From the NCBI RefSeq assembly GCF_014649795.1, contig NZ_BMTS01000025.1:35053-99052 (forward strand): a stretch of 64,000 bases of DNA, read 5' to 3'. Positions 9,038 to 17,591 of the stretch are shown here, in pieces. The notes beneath the pieces are model-generated. The model ran no database searches. It was not told the DNA's origin and saw only the letters and a list, made by a program, of their open reading frames with translations. Within the stretch, counting starts at the first letter, position 1, and each line of letters starts with the position of its first letter. The DNA comes from Streptomyces melanogenes. GTDB taxonomy: Bacteria > Actinomycetota > Actinomycetes > Streptomycetales > Streptomycetaceae. The position numbers and the translations under genes were made by a program.

Positions 9038-9922
9038 TCAGTCCAGAATGAAGTTCTCCAAGTACGACGGATTGGCCCGGTCCAGCATCGACTTCGACCT
9101 GGCCCTGATCTGGCGGTCGCTGTGCTCGCTCGGCGGGAGCATCCAGAAGCGGTCGGCGCGGATGCCGTCGACGACCGTTTCGGCGACCTCCTCGACCGGG
9201 GTGAACGCGATCTCCTGCCCGGCCGACCTCATCGCCGCCTCCCACTGGTCCAGGCTGCGGTAGGGCGCCTTGCGCGGGCGCTCCTTGGCGTACCGGGCCG
9301 GGCGGTTGCGGTGCGACTCCCACAGCCCGGTGCGCAGCATGTGCGGCCCGGGGAAGAGCACGGACGCGCCCACGCGCGCGTGCTCCGCCTTCAGGTGCGC
9401 GTACAGCGACTCGGTCATGGTGACGACGGCCGCCTTGGTGACCGCGTACACGGAGGCGGTGGGCAGCGGCGCGATCCCGCCGTCGGCCGACGAGGTGTTG
9501 ACGACGTGGCCCGGCTCGCCGGATGCGATCATGCGGGGCACGAAGGCCTGGATGCCGTGGAAGACGCCCCACACGTTGACGGCGAAGGCCCACTTCCAGT
9601 CGTTGACCTCGTGCTCCCACATCCGGCCCTCGGCGCCCGAGCCGACGCCCGCGTTGTTGCACAGGACGTGGACGGCCCCGAACGTGTCGTAGGCCGCGTC
9701 CGCCAGCTCCCGTACGGACGCGCGCTCCGAGACGTCGACCACGCGCGCGTGGACCCGGGCCCCGTCCTCGCGCAGCTCCCGCGCCGCCTTCTCCAGGGCC
9801 CCCTCCTCGACGTCCGCGAGGACCACCTGGAGCCCCTCGGCCGCGAACCGGCGGGCCATGGCGAGCCCGATCCCGCTCGCCGCGCCCGTGACGACGGCGA
9901 CCTGCCCCTCGGTGAGCCGCAT
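9038..9922 (-). CDS. SDR-family oxidoreductase (operon gene 2)
   Basis: A 294-residue classical short-chain dehydrogenase. It has the cofactor motif TGAASGIG near the N-terminus, the NNAG motif (HVLCNNAGVG), and a catalytic region with NTSSADGG and YAVTK, so it is a complete catalytic set (Ser, Tyr, Lys). The ATG at 9922 overlaps the stop of the upstream gene (TGATG); an in-frame GTG at 9925 is an alternative start. It probably oxidises or reduces a hydroxy/keto intermediate between the decarboxylase-fold protein and the amidohydrolases, which is an inference from operon position. Confidence 0.9.
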   Translation of the reverse strand: MRLTEGQVAVVTGAASGIGLAMARRFAAEGLQVVLADVEEGALEKAARELREDGARVHARVVDVSERASVRELADAAYDTFGAVHVLCNNAGVGSGAEGRMWEHEVNDWKWAFAVNVWGVFHGIQAFVPRMIASGEPGHVVNTSSADGGIAPLPTASVYAVTKAAVVTMTESLYAHLKAEHARVGASVLFPGPHMLRTGLWESHRNRPARYAKERPRKAPYRSLDQWEAAMRSAGQEIAFTPVEEVAETVVDGIRADRFWMLPPSEHSDRQIRARSKSMLDRANPSYLENFILD

Positions 9923-10719
9923 CACACGCTCCCCGCCGGCGGGCCGTCGAGGATCTGCTGCGGGTCGTCGTAGCGCTGGTGGATGTACGGCAACAGGGCC
10001 TCGGCGCTGACCCGTTCGGCCACCCGGCCCCGCTGGTCGGTGGTCTTCTCGCCGATCGTGATCTCCACCACGCGCCGGACCGGGAGGTCCGCGACCGGGT
10101 CGTACATCGACTCGCGCAGCACCACGTCCCCGGTGATCCGCTCCAGCTTGCGGACCTTCTCGTTGCGTACGCAGTGCACCAGCACCGGGTCCGCGTCGAA
10201 GCCCCGGCCGTCCACGGCGGGCAGGAACTTGAAGTAGAAGTCGACCTTCTCCACCGGCTCCGGCAGCGGCAGCACGCTGTCGACCGCGCCGCGCACCTCC
10301 ACGAAGGCGATGCCGTGCCGGGCGAGCGCGGCCCGCACGACCAGGCCGTCCCGCTCGACGGTGACCTCGCCGAGCTTCTTCGGCTCGCCGAACACCTCGC
10401 GCCCGCCGACCAGCGCCCGCTCATGGGTCATCGGCATCACCAGCGGATACCAGCCGCTCTGCCCGTCGTGCACGGCGGACACCGCCACCGAGCCCGCGCC
10501 GAGCGGATAGCCGGGCAGGTCGACCCGGCTGATGTTGGCCCGTACGAGTGAATCCCCGGCGGGCTTGAGCGGCGGCGGCAGCACGGCCGCCACCGCGTCG
10601 GGGTCGCTCTCCCAGACGGCCACCACACCGGTGGACCAGATGTCGGGGAGCCGGGAGCTCGCGGTGCGCGCGGCCCTGATCTCGTCCTCGGTCCGCGCGC
10701 CGTACCGTACGCGTGCCAT
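9922..10719 (-). CDS. Acetoacetate decarboxylase-fold protein (operon gene 1)
   Basis: A 265-residue member of the ADC-like superfamily, with VVAVWESDPDAVAAVLPPPL near the start, GWYPLVMPMTHERALVGGRE, and FGEPKKLGEV, where the tandem Lys matches the Schiff-base lysine region of acetoacetate decarboxylase. Such proteins decarboxylate or hydrate beta-keto or enolic acids. The ATG at 10719 is chosen for AGGAAGGG about six bases upstream; a frame reaching 10818 would cross the operator. It is the first gene of the operon divergent from the TetR gene. Confidence 0.87.
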   Translation of the reverse strand: MARVRYGARTEDEIRAARTASSRLPDIWSTGVVAVWESDPDAVAAVLPPPLKPAGDSLVRANISRVDLPGYPLGAGSVAVSAVHDGQSGWYPLVMPMTHERALVGGREVFGEPKKLGEVTVERDGLVVRAALARHGIAFVEVRGAVDSVLPLPEPVEKVDFYFKFLPAVDGRGFDADPVLVHCVRNEKVRKLERITGDVVLRESMYDPVADLPVRRVVEITIGEKTTDQRGRVAERVSAEALLPYIHQRYDDPQQILDGPPAGSV

Positions 10720-10768
10720 GGCGTACCACCCTTCCTGGGTTGTGCCTCGCAGTGCCGTCCCCCGGGTC

Positions 10769-10783
10769 TGTAACACAGTTACA
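10769..10783. promoter_or_regulatory. Perfect inverted-repeat operator between ADC operon and tetR
   Basis: TGTAAC-ACA-GTTACA is a perfect 6-bp inverted repeat with a 3-bp centre, lying in the 122-bp divergent intergenic region, 50 bp from the ADC-fold start and 59 bp from the tetR start. Its size, symmetry and placement are those of a TetR-family operator. Assignment to the adjacent regulator is an inference. Confidence 0.75.
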
Positions 10784-10841
10784 CCGAGCCCGATGAAGGG
10801 TAAAGAGCCGTGCGGCAACGAGAGTTGGGAAGGGGCGGGCC

Positions 10842-11465
10842 ATGACGCGTACGTCTCTGAGCCGCGAGGAGGTCCTGGCGGCCGCCGGGGCCCTGGTCAG
10901 ACAGCACGGGCCGGCGGCCCTGACCATGCGCAAGCTCGCCGCCGAGCTCGGCACGGCGGTCACCTCGATCTACTGGCACGTCGGCAACCGCGAGTCGCTG
11001 CTCGACGCGCTCGTCGAGCGGACCGTGCGGGAGCTGGGCGAGATCAGACCGCGCGGGCGCACCCCGGCCGCCCGGATCGTCTCGGTCGCCACCGCGCTGC
11101 ACCGGGAGCTGCGCGAGCGCCCGCACCTGATCGCGATGGTCCACGAACGCGGCTTGACCGAGCGGATGTTCCTGCCCGCCCAGCAGGCCCTGGTCCACGA
11201 GGTCCACCGGGCCGGGCTGCGCGGGACCGCCGCCGCGCGGGTGGTCCGGGCGGTCCAGTTCCAGGTCGTCGGCCACGTCCTGGTCGAGCGCTACCGCGAG
11301 CGGGCTCCGGCGCAGCGCCCCGGCGAGGACGAGCTCTGGCACACCGCGCCCGCCGAGGACGACCCGGTGCTCGCCCGTGCGCTGGCCCGGCCGCCGGACC
11401 CGGAGCGACTGTTCGCGGCGTCGGTGCGGGCCCTGGTCGACGGGCTGCTCGCACAGCCGGGTTGA
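10842..11465 (+). CDS. TetR-family transcriptional regulator
   Basis: A 207-residue repressor-type protein. The N-terminal helix-turn-helix reads LTMRKLAAELGTAVTSIYWHVGNRESLLDAL, typical of TetR. The C-terminal ligand domain is helical and matches no specific subfamily I can name. The ATG at 10842 follows GGAAGGGGC at 10828-10836. It is divergent from the ADC/SDR/amidohydrolase operon, so it probably controls that operon and itself through the palindrome at 10769-10783. Confidence 0.92.
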   Translation: MTRTSLSREEVLAAAGALVRQHGPAALTMRKLAAELGTAVTSIYWHVGNRESLLDALVERTVRELGEIRPRGRTPAARIVSVATALHRELRERPHLIAMVHERGLTERMFLPAQQALVHEVHRAGLRGTAAARVVRAVQFQVVGHVLVERYRERAPAQRPGEDELWHTAPAEDDPVLARALARPPDPERLFAASVRALVDGLLAQPG

Positions 11466-11511
11466 CGGGCGCCGCCCGCGTTGTCAGTGCGGCCCCGTAT
11501 TCTCTGTGACC

Positions 11512-12492
11512 ATGCTCGACGACCGTACGACAGCAGCAGCGACGTGGCCGACCGCCTACCCACAGGGGTACGCGGTCGTCGACGTGGAGACCACCGGCCT
11601 CGCCCGCGACGACCGGATAGTGTCGGCTGCCGTCTACCGCCTGGACGCCCAGGGCAACGTCGAGGACCACTGGTACACGCTGGTGAACCCGGAGCGCGAC
11701 CCCGGCCCGGTGTGGATCCACGGCCTGACCACCGACGTCCTGGCCGACGCGCCGCTCTTCCCGGACATCGCCGGGGAGTTCGCCGAGCGGCTCGACGGCC
11801 GGGTCCTGGTCGCGCACAACGCGATCTTCGACTGGCAGATGATCGCCAGGGAGTACGCACGGGCGAAGCGCACCGCGCCGGTGCGCCAGCGGCTGTGCAC
11901 CATCGCGCTCTCCAAGGAGCTCGACCTGCCGCTGCCCAACCACAAGCTGGAGTCGCTCGCCGCGCACTTCGGCGTGGTGCAGCAGCGCGCGCACCACGCC
12001 CTCGACGACGCGCGCGTGCTGGCCGAGGCGTTCCGCCCGAGCCTGCACGAGGCGGCGCGGGTCGGGGCGCGGCTGCCGCTCCTGGAGTGCCGCCCGCTCA
12101 CCGAGTGGTCGGACGGCCCGGCCACCCCGCGCATCGGCTACCAGGCCACCGGGTCGTACGGTCGCAGCTCCAGCTGGCGGCCCGCGCGCAAGCGCCCGGC
12201 GTGCCCGTACCCCAACCCCGGTCGTTACGAAGCGGACAAACCACTCAAGCAGGGCATGCGGGTGGCGTTCTCCGGTGACACCTCCATCGACCGGGAGCTC
12301 CTGGAGGACCGCGCGACCGAGGCCGGACTGCACGTGGCGACCAGCGTCTCCCGGCTGACCAGCCTGCTGGTGACCAACGACCCGGACTCGGCGACCTCCA
12401 AGACCGTGAAGGCGAAGTCGTTCGGCACCCCGGTCGTCGACGAGGCGGCCTTCACCCAGCTGCTGCGGGACGTGGCTGCGGCAGACGGGTGA
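11512..12492 (+). CDS. DEDDh 3'-5' exonuclease (DNA polymerase III epsilon-like) with BRCT domain
   Basis: A 326-residue protein. The exonuclease domain (about 15-180) shows VVDVETTGL (ExoI Asp/Glu), HNAIFDWQM (ExoII Asp) and HHALDDARV (ExoIII His/Asp), a complete DEDDh active site. The C-terminal part (about 245-320) with MRVAFSG and VTSRLTSLLVTND reads as a BRCT fold, as in NAD-dependent ligase and RFC1. It is related to DnaQ but is not the replicative subunit by context; a role in DNA repair is likely. The GTG at 11506 is also in frame; no clear ribosome site precedes either start. Confidence 0.9.
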   Translation: MLDDRTTAAATWPTAYPQGYAVVDVETTGLARDDRIVSAAVYRLDAQGNVEDHWYTLVNPERDPGPVWIHGLTTDVLADAPLFPDIAGEFAERLDGRVLVAHNAIFDWQMIAREYARAKRTAPVRQRLCTIALSKELDLPLPNHKLESLAAHFGVVQQRAHHALDDARVLAEAFRPSLHEAARVGARLPLLECRPLTEWSDGPATPRIGYQATGSYGRSSSWRPARKRPACPYPNPGRYEADKPLKQGMRVAFSGDTSIDRELLEDRATEAGLHVATSVSRLTSLLVTNDPDSATSKTVKAKSFGTPVVDEAAFTQLLRDVAAADG

Positions 12493-12545
12493 CCGCCTGG
12501 CGTGCCGCCCGCCGTTGCGGCGCGGTGCGCTCCACCCTGTGGCGC

Positions 12546-12779
12546 ATGGCACGTTGCGAGGTCTGCGGAAACGACTACGGGATGTCCTTCGAGGTGCACG
12601 CGCAGGGCGCGGTGCACGTCTTCGACTGCTTCTCGTGCGCCATCCACCGCATGGCGCCCATCTGCGAACACTGCCGGGTCCAGATCATCGGCCAGGGGGT
12701 CGAGGTCGAGGGGCACTGGTACTGCGGCGGGCACTGCGCCCGAGCGGAGGGCCGGGTGGGCATCGTCGACAAGGTGTGA
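12546..12779 (+). CDS. Small Cys/His-rich metal-binding protein (metallothionein-like)
   Basis: A 77-residue protein with paired cysteines: CEVCGNDY at the N-terminus, FDCFSCAIH in the middle, CEHCRVQIIG and YCGGHC toward the end. This spacing suggests two zinc-binding knuckles. Actinobacterial relatives are often labelled prokaryotic metallothionein or hypothetical protein. The ATG at 12546 is chosen because homologues begin with M(A)xCEVC; an earlier in-frame start at 12489 would overlap the exonuclease stop. Function is unknown, with metal binding inferred from the Cys pattern. Confidence 0.75.
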   Translation: MARCEVCGNDYGMSFEVHAQGAVHVFDCFSCAIHRMAPICEHCRVQIIGQGVEVEGHWYCGGHCARAEGRVGIVDKV

Positions 12780-12836
12780 CCCCTCGTATCCCGACCCCCT
12801 TCCAAGCACCCCATGACGCAGTTGTACCGTCGTGGG

Positions 12837-13622
12837 GTGTATCGCTTCCTGTTGTCCCGGCAGTGGGTGCTCGTCACCCTCCTCGCCCTCGTTCTCATCC
12901 CCACGATGATCGAGCTGGGCTTCTGGCAGCTGCACCGCCACCAGCACCGCGTCGCGCAGAACACCGTCATCGCGGACAACCTGAAGGCGAAGCCGGTCCC
13001 GGTGACCGAGCTCACCTCCCCCGGCCACACCGTCCCGCACGCCCAGTACTGGCGCCGGGTCACCGCCACCGGCACGTTCGACACCGCCCACGAGGTCGTG
13101 GTGCGCCGCCGGACCGCCGCCGACGGGCGGGTCGGGTACCACGTGCTCACCCCGTTCGTCCTCGACGCCGGGCCGACCGTGCTGATCAACCGCGGCTGGG
13201 TGCCGGACAACGGCAGCCAGACCGAGTTCCCGCAGATCCCGGCCCCGCCCAAGGGCGAGGTCACGGTCACCGGGCGGCTGATGGCCGACCAGACGACCGC
13301 GGCCAGCGGCATCAAGGACGTCAAGGGCCTGCCGCCCCGCCAGGTGATGCTGATCAGCAGCGCCCAGCAGCAGAAGGCGCTCGGCCGCCCGGTGCTCGGC
13401 GGCTACATCGAGCAGACCGCGCCCGAGGCCGACTCCCCCGAGCTGATCCCGGCCCCGGACCACTCCTCGATCGGCCCGCACATGGCGTACGCCGTGCAGT
13501 GGTGGCTGTTCACCGCCGGGGTCCCGGTCGGCTGGGTGATCCTGGTCCGCCGCGAGAAGCGGGACCGGGCCGAGGCAGCGGCGAAGGCGGAGGCGGCGGA
13601 GCCCGCACCGGCGACGGCCTGA
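12837..13622 (+). CDS. SURF1-family cytochrome oxidase assembly protein
   Basis: About 261 residues with two membrane helices: FLLSRQWVLVTLLALVLIPTM at the N-terminus and a C-terminal WWLFTAGVPVGWVILVRR. Between them lies the extracytoplasmic SURF1 domain with FWQLHRHQHR, GYHVLTPFVL and VLINRGWVP, the family signatures. SURF1 assists heme a3/CuB centre assembly in aa3-type cytochrome oxidase. The GTG at 12837 gives the usual MYRFLLSRQW start; an in-frame ATG at 12813 would add eight residues. Confidence 0.9.
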   Translation: MYRFLLSRQWVLVTLLALVLIPTMIELGFWQLHRHQHRVAQNTVIADNLKAKPVPVTELTSPGHTVPHAQYWRRVTATGTFDTAHEVVVRRRTAADGRVGYHVLTPFVLDAGPTVLINRGWVPDNGSQTEFPQIPAPPKGEVTVTGRLMADQTTAASGIKDVKGLPPRQVMLISSAQQQKALGRPVLGGYIEQTAPEADSPELIPAPDHSSIGPHMAYAVQWWLFTAGVPVGWVILVRREKRDRAEAAAKAEAAEPAPATA

Positions 13623-13723
13623 GCGGGTCCGCACGAGGGTGGCCGCGCCCCGGCCCGTACCGTCCGGTCCTATTGACGTACTGCTCTGATTGGCAATTCC
13701 GCCGGGCGGGAACACGCCAGAGC

Positions 13724-15505
13724 GTGACGCGACGTATCCAACGCATCGAGGACTACGCCCTCATCGGCGACCTCCAGACCGCCGCCCTGGTCGGCCGGGA
13801 CGGTTCCATCGACTGGCTCTGCCTGCCCCGCTTCGACTCGGCGGCCTGTTTCGCGGCGCTGCTCGGCGACGACGACAACGGCCACTGGCGGATCGCCCCG
13901 GCGGGCGCCGGGGACTGCACGCGCCGCGCCTACCTCGACGACTCGCTCGTCCTGGAGTCCGTCTGGGAGACCCGCACCGGCACGGTGCGGGTCCTCGACT
14001 TCATGCCCCAGCGCGACACCGCCCCCGATGTCGTACGGATCGTGGAGGGCGTCAGCGGCAGCGTCGAGATGAGCTCCGTGCTGCGGCTGCGCTTCGACTA
14101 CGGCCGGGTGGTGCCCTGGGTGCGCCGCGCCGACGGCCACCGGGTCATGGTCGCCGGACCCGACTCGGTCTGGCTGCGCACCGAACCCGCGGTGAAGACC
14201 TGGGGCCAGCAGATGAGCACCCGCTCGTCGTTCACCGTGGGCCCCGGCGAGAAGGTCGCGATGGTGCTGACCTGGCACCCCTCGCACGAGCCCCGGCCGT
14301 CGATAATCGATCCGTTCGAGGCACTGGAGCAGAGCCTGGCGGACTGGCGCGAATGGGCCGGCAAGTGCCGCTGCACCGGCCCGCACCGGGACGCCGTCGT
14401 CCGCTCCCTCATCACCCTCAAGGCCCTCACCTACGCGCCGACCGGTGGCATCGTCGCCGCCCCCACCACCTCGCTGCCCGAGGAGGTCGGGGGCGTGCGC
14501 AACTGGGACTACCGCTACTGCTGGCTGCGCGACTCGACGCTGACGCTGGGCGCGCTGGTCTCGGCCGGCTACCTCGACGAGGCGGCGGCCTGGCGCGACT
14601 GGCTGCTGCGCGCGGTCGCGGGGGACCCCGCCGACCTCCAGATCATGTACGGCCTCGGCGGCGAGCGGCGCCTGCCGGAGACCGAACTGCCGTGGCTGAG
14701 CGGCCACTTGGGCTCCACCCCGGTCCGGATCGGCAACGCCGCCGTCAAACAGCTCCAGCTCGATGTGTACGGGGAGGTCATCGACTCCCTCCATCTGGCC
14801 CGTACCGCGGGCATGGCCGCCAAGCCGCACACCTGGAACGTCGAACTGAGCCTGCTCGGCTTCCTGGAGGCCCGCTGGCGCGAGCCGGACGAGGGGCTGT
14901 GGGAGGTGCGCGGGCAGCGCCGCCACTTCGTGCACTCCAAGGTGATGGCGTGGGTCGCCGCCGACCGCGCGGTGCGGGCCCTGGAGTCCGATCCGGCGCG
15001 GCGCGGCGATGCCGAGCGCTGGCGGCGGATGCGGGACGAGGTGCACCGGGAGGTGTGCGAGAAGGGGTTCGACGCCGAGCGGAACACCTTCACCCAGGCC
15101 TACGGGTCCACGGAGCTGGACGCGGCCACGCTGCTCATCCCCCGGGTCGGGTTCCTGCCGGGCGACGACCCGAGGGTGGTCGGGACGGTGGACGCGGTGC
15201 GCGCCGAGCTCGGCCACGACGGCTTCGTGCGCCGCTACAGCACCGAGGGCGCCGCGGTGGACGGCCTGCCGGGCGACGAGGGCACGTTCCTGGTCTGCTC
15301 GTTCTGGCTGGCCGACGCGCTGCGGCTGACCGGCCGCGAGAAGGAGGCGCGGGAGCTGTTCGACCGGCTCCTCGCGCTCCGCAACGATGTCGGGCTGCTC
15401 GCCGAGGAGTACGACCCGGTGGCCGGCCGGCAGCTCGGCAACTTCCCGCAGGCGTTCAGCCACATCGGGCTGGTGGCGACGGCGATGGGGCTGGAGGCAG
15501 GATAG
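13724..15505 (+). CDS. Glycoside hydrolase family 15 protein (glucoamylase/trehalase type)
   Basis: A 593-residue cytoplasmic GH15 enzyme starting at GTG 13724 (VTRRIQRIEDYALIGDLQTA). The N-terminal beta-sandwich is followed by an (alpha/alpha)6 barrel. VRNWDYRYCWLRDS is the family's substrate-binding signature, and a catalytic Glu is present in the C-terminal DGLPGDEGTF region. It has no signal peptide, unlike secreted glucoamylases. Actinobacterial intracellular members of this form have been characterised as trehalases (mycobacterial enzyme), so trehalose hydrolysis is a fair inference. It lies 4 bp before the SDR gene, probably cotranscribed. Confidence 0.92.
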   Translation: MTRRIQRIEDYALIGDLQTAALVGRDGSIDWLCLPRFDSAACFAALLGDDDNGHWRIAPAGAGDCTRRAYLDDSLVLESVWETRTGTVRVLDFMPQRDTAPDVVRIVEGVSGSVEMSSVLRLRFDYGRVVPWVRRADGHRVMVAGPDSVWLRTEPAVKTWGQQMSTRSSFTVGPGEKVAMVLTWHPSHEPRPSIIDPFEALEQSLADWREWAGKCRCTGPHRDAVVRSLITLKALTYAPTGGIVAAPTTSLPEEVGGVRNWDYRYCWLRDSTLTLGALVSAGYLDEAAAWRDWLLRAVAGDPADLQIMYGLGGERRLPETELPWLSGHLGSTPVRIGNAAVKQLQLDVYGEVIDSLHLARTAGMAAKPHTWNVELSLLGFLEARWREPDEGLWEVRGQRRHFVHSKVMAWVAADRAVRALESDPARRGDAERWRRMRDEVHREVCEKGFDAERNTFTQAYGSTELDAATLLIPRVGFLPGDDPRVVGTVDAVRAELGHDGFVRRYSTEGAAVDGLPGDEGTFLVCSFWLADALRLTGREKEARELFDRLLALRNDVGLLAEEYDPVAGRQLGNFPQAFSHIGLVATAMGLEAG

Positions 15506-15509
15506 GCGC

Positions 15510-16265
15510 ATGGATCTTGGACTGAAGGACCGCGTCTACGTCGTCACCGGTGCCTCCCGGGGCCTCGGCCTCGCCTCGGCGCGGGCGCTCACGGCCGACG
15601 GCGCGAAGGCGGTACTGAGCGGCCGCGACGAGAAGGCGGTCGCGAACGCGGCCGGGGAGCTGGGCCCGAACGCGCTGGGCGTGGCCGTCGACAACAGCGA
15701 CCCCGGCGCGGCCGCCCGGCTGATCGCCACCGCCCGCGAGCGGTTCGGCCGCTTCGACGGCGTGCTGATCAGCGTGGGCGGCCCGCCGCCCGGCTTCGTC
15801 GCCGACAACACGGACGAGCAGTGGCGCTCGGCCTTCGAGTCGGTGTTCCTGGGCGCGGTACGGATGGCGCGCACGGCGGCGGAGGAGCTGGACGAGGGCG
15901 GCGTGATCGGCTTCGTCCTGTCGGGCTCGGTCCACGAGCCGATCCCCGGCCTGACCGTCTCCAACGGCCTGCGCCCGGGCCTGGCGGGCTTCGCCAAGTC
16001 CCTGGCGGACGAGCTGGGCCCGCGCGGCATCCGGGTGGTCGGCCTGCTGCCGTCCCGCATCGACACCGACCGGGTCCGCGACCTGGACGCCCTCTCCGGC
16101 GACGCGGAGGCCGCGCGCACGGCCAACGAGGCCCAGATCCCGCTGCGCCGCTACGGCACCCCGGAGGAGTTCGGCCGTACGGCCGCGTTCCTGCTCTCGC
16201 CCGCGGCGTCGTATCTGACGGGCCTGATGCTGCCGGTGGACGGCGGGGCGCGGCACGGCTTCTGA
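15510..16265 (+). CDS. SDR-fold protein lacking the catalytic Tyr and Lys
   Basis: A 251-residue SDR-fold protein. The cofactor loop is intact (TGASRGLG, residues 13-20), and the C-terminal YLTGLMLPVDGG is standard. The catalytic serine position is kept (Ser138), but the YxxxK pair is replaced by Ser151 and Arg155 in LTVSNGLRPGLAGFAK. So it is either a divergent reductase using other residues or a non-catalytic nucleotide-binding protein. The ATG at 15510 is 4 bp after the GH15 stop and has a GGCAGGATAGG ribosome site. Family confidence is high, activity unknown. Confidence 0.88.
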   Translation: MDLGLKDRVYVVTGASRGLGLASARALTADGAKAVLSGRDEKAVANAAGELGPNALGVAVDNSDPGAAARLIATARERFGRFDGVLISVGGPPPGFVADNTDEQWRSAFESVFLGAVRMARTAAEELDEGGVIGFVLSGSVHEPIPGLTVSNGLRPGLAGFAKSLADELGPRGIRVVGLLPSRIDTDRVRDLDALSGDAEAARTANEAQIPLRRYGTPEEFGRTAAFLLSPAASYLTGLMLPVDGGARHGF

Positions 16266-16298
16266 GCCGACGTCATCGCGTGGGGTCTCCCCCGGGTG

Positions 16299-16877
16299 TC
16301 AGCTCACCCGCTGAGCCCGGTGCTTGACCCCGCGCAGCCGGACCTCGGCGGGCAGCGCGGCCAGGCCCGCCGAGTCGCGGGCGTGGGCCAGGGCCTCCGA
16401 GGTGAGGCGGGAGAGGGCTTCGGCGGGGGCCGCGTGCGGCTCCAGGAGGAGGGCGACGCGGGCCGCCGGGGTGGTGCGGCGGCCGTGCAGGGTCACCTGG
16501 GCGCGGGCCACACCCGGCAGCGCCTCCGCCTCGCCCGCCAGGACCGTCTCCATGGCGCGGCCGCGCAGCAGCGCGCCCTCGCCGTCGCCCGAGTCCACCA
16601 GGACCTCGGCCAGCCGCGCCCGGCGCAGCTGGGCGAGCAGCCACCACAGGGTGAGCAGGACGAGGACGGCGAGCGCCGCGATGACCGTGGGCCACCACCA
16701 GCCGTGGTGGTGCCAGCGCTCGCGGCGGGCCCGGTCGAGCAGGGCGTCGCCGCTGTCCTCCCAGGGCCACCACGACGGCACCGACAGGCCCGCCCCGGCC
16801 GCGAGGACCGCGCCGCCCGCCGCCACGAGGACCAGGCCGACGAGGCCGATCAGCACCCGGTTCACCGTCCTGAGCAT
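16299..16877 (-). CDS. amaP: AmaP-like alkaline shock membrane anchor protein
   Basis: 192 residues: an N-terminal hairpin of two membrane segments (VLIGLVGLVLVAAGGAVLA and VIAALAVLVLLTLWWLL) separated by a Trp/His-rich loop, then a soluble domain with REGA-type spacing (RARLAEVLVDSGDGEGALLRGRAMETVL). This matches AmaP, which tethers Asp23/Gls24 proteins at the membrane in Gram-positive bacteria. It is the last gene of a five-gene run on the minus strand starting at 18805, 3 bp after the DUF6286-type gene. Role in envelope-stress response is inferred from the family. Confidence 0.8.
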   Translation of the reverse strand: MLRTVNRVLIGLVGLVLVAAGGAVLAAGAGLSVPSWWPWEDSGDALLDRARRERWHHHGWWWPTVIAALAVLVLLTLWWLLAQLRRARLAEVLVDSGDGEGALLRGRAMETVLAGEAEALPGVARAQVTLHGRRTTPAARVALLLEPHAAPAEALSRLTSEALAHARDSAGLAALPAEVRLRGVKHRAQRVS

Positions 16878-16880
16878 GGG

Positions 16881-17591
16881 TCACCTCTTCCTGGCGGCAC
16901 GGCCCACGTGCACGGAGAGCCCGGGCTGTCCGGCGAGCCCGAGCTCCTTGATGCCCGCGCCCAGCGCGGCGTCCAGATCGGCCCGTACGTCGTCGAGCTC
17001 GCGGAAGTGCGAGACGGCCCGTACGGCGACCTTGGCGCGGCCCATCCTGACCCGGACCGACTGCACGCCCGGGACCTCCATCGCCCGGTCCCGCAGCACC
17101 AGCGCGGCGGCCGAGCGGTCGAGCCCGGCGCGCACGGCGGCCGAGGCGCGCCGCATCGGCAGCACGTCCCGCAGCCCCGGCGTCACCGCGAGCACGATCA
17201 GCCAGATCCCGAGGGCCACCGCGACGCCCGCGCCGGTGAGCACCACCGCGTCGTCCACGGCGTGCCGGGCCGCCCAGTCCGCGAGCCTGCGGCGCCAGGC
17301 CATCGCGGGGCGGTCCGCCCGTACGGCCGCGATGTCGTACAACAAGGGCCCGGACACGGCCAGGACGACCAGGGCGACCAGCACGGCGGGCGCCCGCCGC
17401 ACCGACCAGAAGCGGTGGGCCCGGCCGCCCTCGTCCTCGGCGAGGACGGGCACGGGGTCGTAGGCGGCGGATGACCGCGACTGGTCGAGCCCGCCGTCGG
17501 GGTCCGGGGCGGCGCCCTTCTCCATGACGACGGGCAGGCGCCGGGTGCCGTTCCCGGCGCTGGACTCTTCCGGCTCGCTGGGCCCGTTCAT
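16881..17591 (-). CDS. DUF6286-type membrane protein of the Asp23 module
   Basis: 236 residues: a polar N-terminus of about 85 residues, a membrane segment (APAVLVALVVLAVSGPLLYDI), a second (VVLTGAGVAVALGIWLIVLAV), and a C-terminal AmaP-like soluble region (VPGVQSVRVRMGRAKVAVRAVSHF). The ATG at 17591 has GGGGGAGG about five bases upstream. It overlaps the upstream Asp23-like stop by 4 bp. In Streptomyces such proteins accompany Asp23 genes. It is probably an additional membrane partner. Confidence 0.75.
   Translation of the reverse strand: MNGPSEPEESSAGNGTRRLPVVMEKGAAPDPDGGLDQSRSSAAYDPVPVLAEDEGGRAHRFWSVRRAPAVLVALVVLAVSGPLLYDIAAVRADRPAMAWRRRLADWAARHAVDDAVVLTGAGVAVALGIWLIVLAVTPGLRDVLPMRRASAAVRAGLDRSAAALVLRDRAMEVPGVQSVRVRMGRAKVAVRAVSHFRELDDVRADLDAALGAGIKELGLAGQPGLSVHVGRAARKR

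Noticed and set aside
12515..13723. Upstream extension of the GH15 frame across the SURF1 gene
   Set aside because: The frame is open only because of GC bias; it would bury SURF1. GH15 similarity begins at RRIQRIEDYALIGD, just after GTG 13724.
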